A DNA stretch of 64,000 nucleotides, from positions 62,001-126,000 of the forward strand of contig NZ_LNTU01000023.1 in assembly GCF_001558695.1 (NCBI RefSeq). The letters are read 5' to 3'. This stretch comes from Paramesorhizobium deserti (GTDB lineage: Bacteria > Pseudomonadota > Alphaproteobacteria > Rhizobiales > Rhizobiaceae). The position numbers and the translations under genes are program-made. Positions 25,939 to 35,232 of the stretch are shown here, piece after piece (the stretch's first letter is position 1; each line of letters starts with the position of its first letter). The notes beneath the pieces were generated by a model. It was not told where the DNA came from. It worked only from the letters and a program-made list of their open reading frames with translations, and ran no database searches.

Positions 25939-26681
25939 TGATTTCGATCCGTGCCGAACATCTGGGCCTGACCTACAGGCTGCGACAGAAGCTGACGCTT
26001 GCGCCGCGGGACAATCGTGTGCCGACAGGCGGTCATATCGATGGCGGGCGACGGGCTCGCTTCGTCACGGCGCTGGACGACGTGAATTTCTCATTGGAGG
26101 CGGGCGACCGGCTGGGGTTGGTAGGAACCAACGGCGCCGGCAAGACGACGCTCCTCAAGGTGCTGTACGGCATCTACGAGCCAACGAAGGGGCACGCCGT
26201 CATAGAAGGTCGCGTGGATGCCCTGTTCAACATCAATCTCGGCTTCCGCCGCGAGGCCACGGGCCGGCGTAATATCATGCTGCGCGGGCTGATCAACGGC
26301 TGGAGCCAGGCCGAGATCGAGAAGCGGATGGATGAGATCATCGAATTCAGCGAGCTCGGTGATTTCATCGACATCCCCTTCAAGGCCTATAGCCAGGGCA
26401 TGGCCGCGCGGCTCGCCTTTTCCGTCGCGACGAGCCTGGAACCCGAAATCCTCCTGATGGACGAGTGGATCGGCGCGGGCGACCCCAATTTCCAGGACAA
26501 GGCCAAAAAGCGGATGAACGAACTGGCCGAAAAGGCCGGCATCATCGTGCTCGCCAGCCACAATCATGCTCTGCTTAAACGCACCTGCAACAAGATTCTC
26601 GAACTGGAGAAAGGCCGGGTGAAAGCGTTTCAACCGGCCGAGGAGTGGTTTGGGAGGAAAGCGGAGAAGGAAGTTTCCTGA
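25938..26681 (+). CDS. wzt: Polysaccharide ABC exporter, ATPase (Wzt-like, short form)
   Basis: A 247-residue ATP-binding protein. Walker A is GTNGAGKTTLLK, the signature YSQGMAARLAFS, Walker B ILLMDEWIGAGD, and the H-loop Asn/His region VLASHNHALL. It stops right after the nucleotide domain, so it lacks the C-terminal glycan-recognising domain of the Wzt proteins that sense chain-end modification; it is more like KpsT-type or short Wzt. The start is the overlapping ATG 25938, giving MISIRAEHLGLTYRL. Confidence 0.92.
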   Translation: MISIRAEHLGLTYRLRQKLTLAPRDNRVPTGGHIDGGRRARFVTALDDVNFSLEAGDRLGLVGTNGAGKTTLLKVLYGIYEPTKGHAVIEGRVDALFNINLGFRREATGRRNIMLRGLINGWSQAEIEKRMDEIIEFSELGDFIDIPFKAYSQGMAARLAFSVATSLEPEILLMDEWIGAGDPNFQDKAKKRMNELAEKAGIIVLASHNHALLKRTCNKILELEKGRVKAFQPAEEWFGRKAEKEVS

Positions 26682-26719
26682 ACTGAAAGCAACAGATGGT
26701 AAATCGCTGGTTCTGCTGA

Positions 26720-27370
26720 TTACTTAGCTTCGAGAACGCGTCTTCTTAGACGGGACATAAACACGAGATCAATTTCATCGATTTTGTGTTCCGTTTTCTC
26801 GCCCCAAAAAAAGCATCCGCTATATAAGCGAAGTATTTTTGCAGAACCAGAGTAGTCTTCGACGAGATTTTCTAAATTAGCAATGGAAGTTTCAGAAATT
26901 TTGCTAATTGTGCTTTCATTCTGCATTGTCTTGGCAATATTGCGTATTTCACGTGAGGCATTAGCCGTTATGCCGGCGCCATGTTGCTTGAAACGATACA
27001 TGTCCCAAGCCAGCCCTTGGACGGTCCAGCGTCGGAAATCATGTGGGTGGGCGTGATAGAACTGATTAAACGGCACTTCGACCCAGATAAAGCCGCCCAC
27101 TTTTAGGGTTCGATACATTTCGAAGATTGCGAGCTGTGGCTCGAATACGTGTTCCAAAACCGCATTACACACATAACAATCAACCGAACAGTCGTCGTAT
27201 GGGAGGTCATGAAGATCGACGTTTTCATCGATCAGTGGCCCGGTATCGAATTTGTCAATGGCAATCCAATCAGGGCCGTTCTTTCTTCCTCGCGCTCCAA
27301 CCTGTATTTTACGCCGGAGCTTCTCGACTCTATCACCGAATCTTCTTCTCTCGATGTCGCGAATGCTCAT
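26720..27370 (-). CDS. Class I SAM-dependent methyltransferase
   Basis: A 216-residue protein of the small methyltransferase type found in polysaccharide clusters. Recognisable are DENVDLHDLPYDDCSVDCYV (acidic loop and post-motif I region), CNAVLEHVFEPQLAIFEMYR (motif II/III with the His typical of methyltransf_11 proteins), TLKVGGFIWVEVPF and HPHDFRRWT. The usual Gly-rich motif I is atypical. ATG 27370 has GAGGGG nine bases upstream. The sequence is AT-rich compared with flanks. It may methylate a sugar or chain end; the target is unknown. Confidence 0.75.
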   Translation of the reverse strand: MSIRDIERRRFGDRVEKLRRKIQVGARGRKNGPDWIAIDKFDTGPLIDENVDLHDLPYDDCSVDCYVCNAVLEHVFEPQLAIFEMYRTLKVGGFIWVEVPFNQFYHAHPHDFRRWTVQGLAWDMYRFKQHGAGITANASREIRNIAKTMQNESTISKISETSIANLENLVEDYSGSAKILRLYSGCFFWGEKTEHKIDEIDLVFMSRLRRRVLEAK

Positions 27371-27495
27371 ATCGGTACCCCTCGTTGAAAAACTAGCTAG
27401 CCGTATTATCAAAGTGGGTAGGGATTCCTTTCAAGAGACGGGGGCTTTTGTACGATTATCCTTGTCGAAAGGTATGGAGCGCAGTTTGATTGAGT

Positions 27496-29118
27496 TCAAG
27501 TCAACGATTGCCGCCAAAGGAGTTCGCGGAAGAGTTTTTCGTGTTCGATAGCCCACCCACTCCAGTTGAGGCCCCTCATCCGAGACGACAGGAAGTGCCG
27601 CTGTAAGACGTGCTGATCAGCCAACTCTATCAATACCTTTTTGAGCGCTGTCACGTCACCAACAGGATAGGACACGTGCGGGAATTGTGGGATGACGCCA
27701 ATCTCAGGCGCAATTGACATTGTTCCGCATGCAAGCGCCTCCATAAATGGGACCGGGCCTCCTTCGAGACGACTTGGTACCAGCAAGTAGTTCACAGCCC
27801 GATAAAAATCGGCGGACTCCAGATTCCAGACCGGCACGTTCCAGCCTTCTTTCGTCGCAACGATCCTTACCTTTTCCGTTATGTCAGGATCTTCAAGGAG
27901 CGCTTGGACGATATCTTCGCCCTTACGACCCCCAGGGTAAGTTCGTCCAACGAGACCTACTGTAAGCATGGGGCGGAAGTGAGTATCTGCGCCCGTTACA
28001 ATCATGGTTATCTTGCTGTCGGGAACATCGAAACTGCGGAGGATATCCGCTGTAGCTTCCGATATAGCAACACAGTGGTCTACCTCGTGAGCTGTTTGAA
28101 TAAATTTATCTGCAAGATGATCAGGGTCATAGTGGGTAAAATTCGCCACTGTAGTGCCAGTTTTCGGTTTAGCATTGAAGTAACCATAATTGATATAATA
28201 ATTAATCTCTGCATCTGGCCAATCTTCATTTATACGGACATTTTGTGCCCCCATGTGCTTAGAAATTTCATCAGCCATGCGGTGCATGATCCATCCCGGC
28301 TTTTCGGTGATAATGCGTACACGCGGACGGCGCACCTCAGTAAGGGGTCGACCATTGTGCAGGCGCTTGGAATAAGTCAGGATACGCTCTAGGTCCTCTC
28401 GAGGCGTTCTGGTTTCTCCAGTCTTCTTGCGTGTGGCATTCTCTATATGCAACGCTGTAGCGCTGGAAACATAAAGTATTTCTCTGTCGAACTTCTCACG
28501 ATAGGAAAGATTGAGCGCTATATCCTCGCCGCAAACGTTAAACTTTTCATCGAATCGCAAGGCATCGAATTCCACCTTTCGCATCAAAATGAACGCGCCA
28601 GTGACACTTGGGACAAACATATCGGTTGAAAGTCGTGGGTCGTCCCATTTTACTTGGTGCTTTAGGCGGTGATAAGGAGAGCCATCCTCATTAAAAAAAA
28701 CCCCCGCATGTTGCAGCTTTTCATTGAGATAACGAAGGTTGATACCAACCATCCCAACAGCTGGACTAGCGATTTCCGCCAGCGCTCGATGAATCGCTCC
28801 ACGATCGGGTATCACATCATCGTTTAGAAACAATACATATTCACCTCGCGCAAATCGGGCTAATGCATTATTATTACGTGCAAAGTTGTAAGGTCTCTGC
28901 TCTACCAGATGAAAACCGAGACCGTCTGGACATTCGATCTTTTTGGTATCGGCGGTTTCACCGTTCCACGAACAAAGAACTTCATAGGAAGCGCCAATTC
29001 CGTTCTCTGCGACGGCCTTTAGGAGGCGTGTCATGTTCTCTGCGGTTCGAGAAATCACAAGAATGGATAACTGCGGGTTCGCAACGGCATTGCTAGGATT
29101 TCGGAATGTTAGGGTCAT
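27496..29118 (-). CDS. Two-domain glycosyltransferase (GT2 plus GT4-like)
   Basis: A 540-residue protein. Residues about 15-230 form a GT2/GT-A domain (PQLSILVISR; the metal-binding DxD equivalent in VLFLNDDVIPD; later NVCGEDIALNLSYREKF). Residues about 260-540 resemble a GT-B/GT4 domain (VGLVGRTYPGGRKGEDIVQA, then LLVPSRLEGGPVPFMEALAC with the Glu of the EX7E-type motif). It probably adds two different sugars, or has one inactive half. The C-terminal part and coding bias are AT-richer than the chromosome. It follows the next upstream GT gene by 15 bases. Confidence 0.82.
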   Translation of the reverse strand: MTLTFRNPSNAVANPQLSILVISRTAENMTRLLKAVAENGIGASYEVLCSWNGETADTKKIECPDGLGFHLVEQRPYNFARNNNALARFARGEYVLFLNDDVIPDRGAIHRALAEIASPAVGMVGINLRYLNEKLQHAGVFFNEDGSPYHRLKHQVKWDDPRLSTDMFVPSVTGAFILMRKVEFDALRFDEKFNVCGEDIALNLSYREKFDREILYVSSATALHIENATRKKTGETRTPREDLERILTYSKRLHNGRPLTEVRRPRVRIITEKPGWIMHRMADEISKHMGAQNVRINEDWPDAEINYYINYGYFNAKPKTGTTVANFTHYDPDHLADKFIQTAHEVDHCVAISEATADILRSFDVPDSKITMIVTGADTHFRPMLTVGLVGRTYPGGRKGEDIVQALLEDPDITEKVRIVATKEGWNVPVWNLESADFYRAVNYLLVPSRLEGGPVPFMEALACGTMSIAPEIGVIPQFPHVSYPVGDVTALKKVLIELADQHVLQRHFLSSRMRGLNWSGWAIEHEKLFRELLWRQSLT

Positions 29119-29133
29119 ATCAGGCGCTTTTCA

Positions 29134-30639
29134 TCAGGAATTGGCTTGGTGGGCTGCTAATATGCGTTCGTAGAGGGCTTCATATGCCTCGAGCATCTGA
29201 TCATAGGAGTTCAAGCTAGACAAACGCTTTCGCGCTGCTAATCCAAGCCTGCGCCTCTCTTCTGGCTTGTTGCAAAGAAGGCGGAGATGGTCGTGAAGTT
29301 TTTCGATGTCACCCTCATCATAAAACAAGCCACTTTCTTTATCCACGAGTTGTTCCTTCACGCCGAAACAAGGCGTTGAAATAATAGCTAGCCCAAACTC
29401 CATCGCTTCCAAAATCACTCTTGGATAGCTTTCGATCCGTGAATTCATTACAAAAACATCTGCGGCCAAGTATAGCTCAGCAATTTTCCGCCGTTCAGCC
29501 TCCGATGCCGATTCTTGGACAGAAATTACCCGTAAGCCTTGTTTTGACAAATCGTCAAGTTGCTCGCGGATATTGCGAGAATATTGGCTTTCATTCATGC
29601 CGGCTATTGCTAAAACGGTTCTCTGTTTTGTTGTTTCATCAATGTGCTTAAGAGAATCTATTAAATCTTGTTGCCCTTTTCTTGGGCTAACAGTACCAAC
29701 ACTTAGCAGCAACACATCATCTTCACTTATACCTAGCGAGGCTCGCAACGAAGGTCGATTCGTGCCGTAGACGAAGCGCATCAAGCGCGTGATATCAATG
29801 CCGTTCAATACTGTCAGGTTCTCTACAACATTATCTAGGCGCGATCGCCATTTGCTACGAGTTGCTTCTGCAACGAATACAACAGCGCTTGCTTTAGAGA
29901 AACATGAGTATGCAATCTGTCGAAGATCCCTAGGCAAGTAATCGTAATAGGTTTCTGGATCTTCACTTTCACGGATATTCCATATTGATGGAATTCCGGC
30001 TTTGTGTGCGGCTAAAATACAATGAAAGTTTTGCAAAGTATTAACATGCGCAAGTGTTCCACCTGAGTTTTTATAATGGTTTGCTAAATTACTTATCCAT
30101 TTGTCGCGTTCTGCCGGACTGGTTAGCCGAAATTGCGATATTTTATGTTCTAGACACTCTATATTATTGTGTCGATAGGCTTCGGCCAGCGGTCCCATTT
30201 GGGGTGCCATTGAGATGGGATGAAATTTTCCGCGTTTCTTTATGCCGTACGCAATTTCAAACAAGCTATTGGGTGCGCCTTGGAGTTTTAAATTATGGCT
30301 TTCATAAATGATTATTCTCGCATTTGAGGGATTTGCTATTCGAGCAGTTGCCTTCTCCGGTATAGGAGCGAACGCACGATTTTCGCGGCGACCCCACTTT
30401 ACGTAGTGTAAAAGTGGATTAATACCTGCAGCCGCAACGTCAGAGTGGATCTTGAAGTAAGTAATAGCATCGAATTTTTGAGAAGGATTTCGTTTCAGTC
30501 TCCAACCCAACCAAAGGTAATGCTTAATCGGATCTATACCTAAGGCTTTTACGTCAGGATATTCTTTGAGATACCAATCGGCATCAAAAAGGCCAGATGC
30601 GTGAATTAATTCAACATCCTTGTTGTTAACGCTCGTCAT
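29134..30639 (-). CDS. GT4-type glycosyltransferase with N-terminal WYL/PDV modules
   Basis: A 501-residue protein. Residues about 17-53 and 55-90 are two copies of a short module: FDADWYLKEYPDVKALGIDP followed by HY, and the weaker FDAITYFKIHSDVAAAGINP followed by HY. The remainder is a GT-B fold enzyme with LSVGTVSPRKGQQDLIDSL and the C-terminal MNSRIESYPRVILEAMEFGL (GT4 donor-site motif), then ISTPCFGVKEQLVD. The same module closes the sulfotransferase-like protein encoded just upstream. The gene is clearly AT-rich. The sugar added is unknown. Confidence 0.82.
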   Translation of the reverse strand: MTSVNNKDVELIHASGLFDADWYLKEYPDVKALGIDPIKHYLWLGWRLKRNPSQKFDAITYFKIHSDVAAAGINPLLHYVKWGRRENRAFAPIPEKATARIANPSNARIIIYESHNLKLQGAPNSLFEIAYGIKKRGKFHPISMAPQMGPLAEAYRHNNIECLEHKISQFRLTSPAERDKWISNLANHYKNSGGTLAHVNTLQNFHCILAAHKAGIPSIWNIRESEDPETYYDYLPRDLRQIAYSCFSKASAVVFVAEATRSKWRSRLDNVVENLTVLNGIDITRLMRFVYGTNRPSLRASLGISEDDVLLLSVGTVSPRKGQQDLIDSLKHIDETTKQRTVLAIAGMNESQYSRNIREQLDDLSKQGLRVISVQESASEAERRKIAELYLAADVFVMNSRIESYPRVILEAMEFGLAIISTPCFGVKEQLVDKESGLFYDEGDIEKLHDHLRLLCNKPEERRRLGLAARKRLSSLNSYDQMLEAYEALYERILAAHQANS

Positions 30640-30664
30640 TCAAAGCCCCCAAATCAAATGTTTA

Positions 30665-32428
30665 TCATGCAAGCTGACCGGGTGCCGCTGTCGCGCTCGG
30701 TTGGCGGCCCTCCGCAGCACCAAAGCGGATATAATGTAGCGCCGGGTCTACACCTCTAGCGGAGACGTCCGGATTTTCCGACAGATACCAGTTTTCATCG
30801 AAAATACCGGAGCGTTCTAGGCGTCCGAGTGCGCCGGCATAGCGGATGCGGTGCCAGAGATTGGCCCAATGGCGCCGCTTTCCGGCTGCCCTTACAATTC
30901 GACGTGTGGTGCCGGGCAATTGTCGAATTTGGCTAAAGCGGTTTGTTCTCTGCTCGTGCTGCTGCAATAGGCGCGTCAACGTGGTGATCTCTTCGAAACG
31001 CTCCTTCAGCCGCGTTTGTAATTTGTCACGCTCGGCTTTTGCGCGCTCAATCTCGGCTTTGAGTTTGCGGATTTCATTATCGTTTTCGTTGCGTATCTTT
31101 GCCGTTTCACGCGTCATGCGTTCAATTTCCTGGGCGTGGCTTTGACGCTGCGCGGCCAGATCCTTCCGCAGGGCGTCGACTGACGACTGGGCTTCCGTTG
31201 CCTGCGTTCGTGTAAGCACCAGCGCCTCTGTTGCCTCTGCCATCTGCTTCTGCACAATAAGAAGCGCCTCTTCCCTGTCCTTCAATTGGAGATGGCTTGC
31301 ATTCTCCAACTTGCGCCTCTCCCGGAGATCGGCAAGAAGGAGTTCGGTGTGTTCCTTGAAACCCTCGGCAAGTTTTTCCATTTCGCCTCTGTGGACTGTT
31401 ATGCGATTCAGCTCCTCGCGGGCGGATGTTAGCTCCGCCGTCGCTCGTTTCGTCTCGTAGCGATGTTGCTCTAAAGAGTTTTCCATCTGCGAAAGCTGGG
31501 CATTTGCTTCGGCTAGCTTTCTGGTCTTGAGATCGGCCTCCCGCCCTCGAGCAATCAGATCAGCGAAAGCCGGCGCGGCAGCATTCAGCTCGCCGCGCAG
31601 CTGGTCGAGCGCAGCAAAATCTTCTGGTTGTTCGCGGCTTCGCGCCCATCTATCGAAGATCGTAAAGGTTTCGCGGAGCCATGTTGAAAGGGCCGGATTT
31701 TCAAGGACACGCTCGGGCGTTTCCTTGTGATGCCGGTATCTCTCTGAAAGAAAGGCATCGATTTCCATGCTCGCTTCACCGGACATACGTGGCCAGGAAA
31801 TCTCAAGAGTGCTCTCTGCGTCTTTGAGGACCGCGCTCCACACAGTCAGCAGCCGGTCGTAACTGGTAAAATAGCGCGACACTCCACGCGAAGTGAATTC
31901 GGCATCCAGCATATGGCGCAACCACAGGAGATGGCCATAGGAAGGGTCAAAGCCGTTGCGCTTTTGTAGCGAAGCCGCGACTTCGAGCGGATTGCGTACA
32001 GGCGTTATGACCAGCGGACGGATGCCGGCGTGCTGAAGGGTCTCGATCCAGAATGGTGCGAGACGGCAGATGCGGGGTTCCTTGAGGACGAACAGGCGCG
32101 AATCCCCGAATTCCTGTTCGAGCGTTGCGATGGCTTCTTCGCGGAACCTGTCTATTTGAGAAGAATTGAGCTGGTGAGAAGTGAACTCCAGCCAATCATC
32201 CCACTTGGTGCCTGCGGAAGTGAGGATCCGATCATTTAGCTGGGCGATCGGGGTGGGTTCCCAGTGCCCCGTTTCATTCGTGGGATGTGCCGGCATCACG
32301 GTTTTGGGCAGATCGCAACCAACGAGGTTCAACACCCGGGTCAACGCGCTCGTGCCGGAACGGTGCATGCCTAGAACGAGAACACAAATGCGCTGCTGCG
32401 GATCGATTGCTTTAGCTGCTTTCTTCAC
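30665..32428 (-). CDS. Sulfotransferase-like protein with coiled coil and C-terminal WYL/PDV module
   Basis: A 587-residue three-part protein. The N-terminal ~270 residues form a sulfotransferase P-loop fold: VLVLGMHRSGTSALTR is the 5'-phosphosulfate-binding loop and TPVRNPLEVAASLQKRNG the 3'-phosphate-type region. Residues about 275-490 are a long charged coiled coil (for example EIRKLKAEIERAKAERDKLQ). The last ~50 residues hold FDENWYLSENPDVSARGVDP and HYIRFGAAEGRQPS, the module also found twice in the adjacent glycosyltransferase. It may sulfate the glycan; the coiled coil could measure length or scaffold partners (inference). The start is ATG 32428. Confidence 0.8.
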   Translation of the reverse strand: MKKAAKAIDPQQRICVLVLGMHRSGTSALTRVLNLVGCDLPKTVMPAHPTNETGHWEPTPIAQLNDRILTSAGTKWDDWLEFTSHQLNSSQIDRFREEAIATLEQEFGDSRLFVLKEPRICRLAPFWIETLQHAGIRPLVITPVRNPLEVAASLQKRNGFDPSYGHLLWLRHMLDAEFTSRGVSRYFTSYDRLLTVWSAVLKDAESTLEISWPRMSGEASMEIDAFLSERYRHHKETPERVLENPALSTWLRETFTIFDRWARSREQPEDFAALDQLRGELNAAAPAFADLIARGREADLKTRKLAEANAQLSQMENSLEQHRYETKRATAELTSAREELNRITVHRGEMEKLAEGFKEHTELLLADLRERRKLENASHLQLKDREEALLIVQKQMAEATEALVLTRTQATEAQSSVDALRKDLAAQRQSHAQEIERMTRETAKIRNENDNEIRKLKAEIERAKAERDKLQTRLKERFEEITTLTRLLQQHEQRTNRFSQIRQLPGTTRRIVRAAGKRRHWANLWHRIRYAGALGRLERSGIFDENWYLSENPDVSARGVDPALHYIRFGAAEGRQPSATAAPGQLA

Positions 32429-32627
32429 AGGTGAAACATCCCACTCGTTTCTACTGAGCCCCCACCCACTCGCGATGTCCGATACCGGCGCTTGAGCGCC
32501 ACAACAATCTTCCGCGCCCTCGATTCGTTATTTCTTTTCATAGCGGCAGAGGGAAGGCAAGCGTTGAAGGTTTTATACAAAGGTTGGGCATTTATTTCCA
32601 CGTTCCTGTTCGTTCCGGCCATAAGTA

Positions 32628-35162
32628 TCATGCAGCCGATTTCGATATCTGGCGCATCACGTTGAGAATCTCATTCAGGATTTCGCTGGGCTGGTCCGGA
32701 AGAGCTTTCAGGACATGGCCGTTTTCCGATCTGGCGACAGCTGCGGCCTGTGCGCCGAGCGAGAAGCAGAAGACCGGAAGGCCGGTCGCCAGCATTTCGT
32801 GGATGGAATAGGAGAAGGTCTCGGGCCAGATCGACGGCATCAGCCAGCATCCGATCTGCTGCTGTGCGGCGATGCTGGTGAGGTCTTCGAGTTGATACTG
32901 GCCATAGACGTTGATCGCGGAATGATGAAAGCGGTAATCGAAATTCCCGATGACGGAGATACGGACGCTTCGGTCCTTCGGAAGAGCGGCCGCCAGTTCC
33001 CTCACCGCAGACGCGCCTTTCTGATAGCCGATATTGCCCAGGATTCCGATCGTCAGGACGCGGGCGTTGGGCGGCGTTACGGGTGAGGGGAGGGCACGAA
33101 GGCGGTGTGGCTTAACCGTGATCTTGGGTGCAATCGTCGGATAGGCTCTGGAAACGATCTCCCGGCTGCTTTCGGAAAAGACCTCGATTTGCTCAGCAGC
33201 GGTCATCATGTCGCCCCACACCTTCCGCCATTCGCGGATATCGGCATCGGCCACCGCGCTGTTGGGGTTGCCGGCCCCGAGGCAGACCGTGCAGACTTCA
33301 ATTGTCGGGATTCCGCAATATTTCCCGTTGTTGTCCAGGAGCGTATAGGACGGGCAGAGCGGAAAATAATCGTGGATGAGGACCGAGAGACAATCCCGGG
33401 GACGGCGAAGCTCCGTCATCAAGGCGGCGAGCTTGAGCGGATCGCGTGATCCGACGATGCAGGAATAGACCAGATCGAGCTGATCGGCGGTATGGAGGAG
33501 GTCACGCAGGTTCCCGGGATTATCGGTGTGAACCCTGGTTCTGCCCGCGGCGGAATGGATTTCCATCTCGTAGAGTCCGGCGCCCGTGCGCTCGCGCACG
33601 GTGACTGCGCCCTGGCCGAGCGTTTCGATTTCCGATTTGATGCGGTTTTGCAGATAAGCCTCGGCGCCACCGCCCATATCGTGGCCGAAATAGACCGGCA
33701 GGGGCCTGGCCGGCCTCTTGATTGCTGCAATGGCCAGTAGAATCCGGGCAGATAGAAGCGGATCCGTTGCAATGAAATTCTGAACATCCCCGTCATAATC
33801 GGGATATCGCCGTGAGATGATCGCGCCGTTCGAGCGCACCAGACGGGTTTTCGCCTCCAGGCCGAATGAACTGCCGCCACGGTGTTCCACGAACAGATTC
33901 GGCACCGCTACATGACGCCCGCCGAGCGCCCGCGTTTTCTGGCACCAGTCGACCTCTTCGCCGTAGCCTTTCCCAAAGGCCTGGTCGAACGCCGGAATGC
34001 GGCCGAGGAACGTCTTGTTCATCGCCATGCAGAAGCCCACGCCGGTCGGTGCTTCAAGCGAGAGAACCGCCGCGTCAATATTGCGCGCGACGGAATCGAT
34101 CTCGTCCACCTGACCGGGTTGCAGGTCGGCCTTCCGACATATCACCGGCACGGAGAAAATCTCGGCGTCATTGGACATCGGCGTGGCCGAGGCTACCGTC
34201 TCATCGGCGATGATCGGCGCCATGAGCCGGGAGAGCCACCCTTCGGGCACAAAGGCATCGGAGTTCAGGAGAACGACGTGATGCCCTTCCGCGGCTGCCA
34301 GTCCTTTGTTGACCGCCTGTATGAAGCCGAGATTGTGTTCATTCTCGATCAGAAGAACTCTCGACTGACGACCGGCAACCCAATTCCGCAGCCAGGGGCG
34401 CACACGCTCGTCCGTGGAACAGTCCTCCACGATGATGAGGCGGAATGGTCCTTCGGTGAAACGATCGACGCGGTCCAGCACTTCGGGTAAAAGTTCATAC
34501 CCGTTATAAATGGGAAGAATGATGAATACCTCCTCATCGAGCACCAGCTGCGGCGAACTCTGGGTCAGAATGCCGGTGGCCAGATCCACCTCAGGCTTGC
34601 GCTCGAAAGTGAAGTACTGATCTTTCAGCCGACTTGCGGCAAGGGGATCGCGCAGGACGAAATATCGAAACAGAAGAGGGATGTTTCTGACGCCCACCCA
34701 TGCGAGATGGAAGAAGATCGAGCCAGTGGAATATGCGCGCTCCATACGCGTCATCGCGGTGAACGCATAGGCCCGGGGACCGTCTATTCCGTCAAATTCA
34801 ACACACAGGTCATCGTCGCGAAAAGGAAAATTGATGTTGAAGCCGGTGCGCGTATCAAGCCGTAAACCCAGAGCATCATTGATATCGTGACGGGCCTGGT
34901 CTGGAGCGATCGAACGACGGACGGATCCCGAGATCAGCCGGAGAGCGGGTTTTATCGTCCACCCCTTCAGGTGTACCATGCCGCGTTCGACCTTGATCTC
35001 TTCGAAACGGCCGACGATTTCGCCCTTTCCGTCCTGGAGGTCGAACCCAGGCCGTGCGTTGCGGCGGGTTTCCAGAAGGATACGATTATAGACGAGTTTC
35101 AGCTTTCGCAGTTCTGCAGCGAACTGACCCCAAAGCTCGGCCGGGCGATTAATTGTTAACAT
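32628..35162 (-). CDS. Large glycosyltransferase with GT2 and GT4-like domains
   Basis: An 844-residue protein. The N-terminal ~140 residues are a non-catalytic beta-rich domain (GRFEEIKVERGMVHLKGWTI). Residues about 210-460 are a GT2 domain (VFIILPIYNGYELLPEVLDR; IVEDCSTDERVRPWL; VLLNSDAFVPEGWL with the metal site; GYGEEVDWCQKTRALG). Residues about 480-840 are a GT4-like domain (IGILGNIGYQKGASAVRELA; WLMPSIWPETFSYSIHEMLA, the donor-site Glu region). It likely transfers two sugars. It starts at ATG 35162, 70 bases after rfbD, with base composition like the chromosome, unlike the two AT-rich GT genes downstream. Confidence 0.85.
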   Translation of the reverse strand: MLTINRPAELWGQFAAELRKLKLVYNRILLETRRNARPGFDLQDGKGEIVGRFEEIKVERGMVHLKGWTIKPALRLISGSVRRSIAPDQARHDINDALGLRLDTRTGFNINFPFRDDDLCVEFDGIDGPRAYAFTAMTRMERAYSTGSIFFHLAWVGVRNIPLLFRYFVLRDPLAASRLKDQYFTFERKPEVDLATGILTQSSPQLVLDEEVFIILPIYNGYELLPEVLDRVDRFTEGPFRLIIVEDCSTDERVRPWLRNWVAGRQSRVLLIENEHNLGFIQAVNKGLAAAEGHHVVLLNSDAFVPEGWLSRLMAPIIADETVASATPMSNDAEIFSVPVICRKADLQPGQVDEIDSVARNIDAAVLSLEAPTGVGFCMAMNKTFLGRIPAFDQAFGKGYGEEVDWCQKTRALGGRHVAVPNLFVEHRGGSSFGLEAKTRLVRSNGAIISRRYPDYDGDVQNFIATDPLLSARILLAIAAIKRPARPLPVYFGHDMGGGAEAYLQNRIKSEIETLGQGAVTVRERTGAGLYEMEIHSAAGRTRVHTDNPGNLRDLLHTADQLDLVYSCIVGSRDPLKLAALMTELRRPRDCLSVLIHDYFPLCPSYTLLDNNGKYCGIPTIEVCTVCLGAGNPNSAVADADIREWRKVWGDMMTAAEQIEVFSESSREIVSRAYPTIAPKITVKPHRLRALPSPVTPPNARVLTIGILGNIGYQKGASAVRELAAALPKDRSVRISVIGNFDYRFHHSAINVYGQYQLEDLTSIAAQQQIGCWLMPSIWPETFSYSIHEMLATGLPVFCFSLGAQAAAVARSENGHVLKALPDQPSEILNEILNVMRQISKSAA

Positions 35163-35232
35163 AGCGTTTTATATCAGCCGAGTACGCAACGGGTATCCCG
35201 TTTCCGTTCATCCGGCATCGAAGATCCCGATT

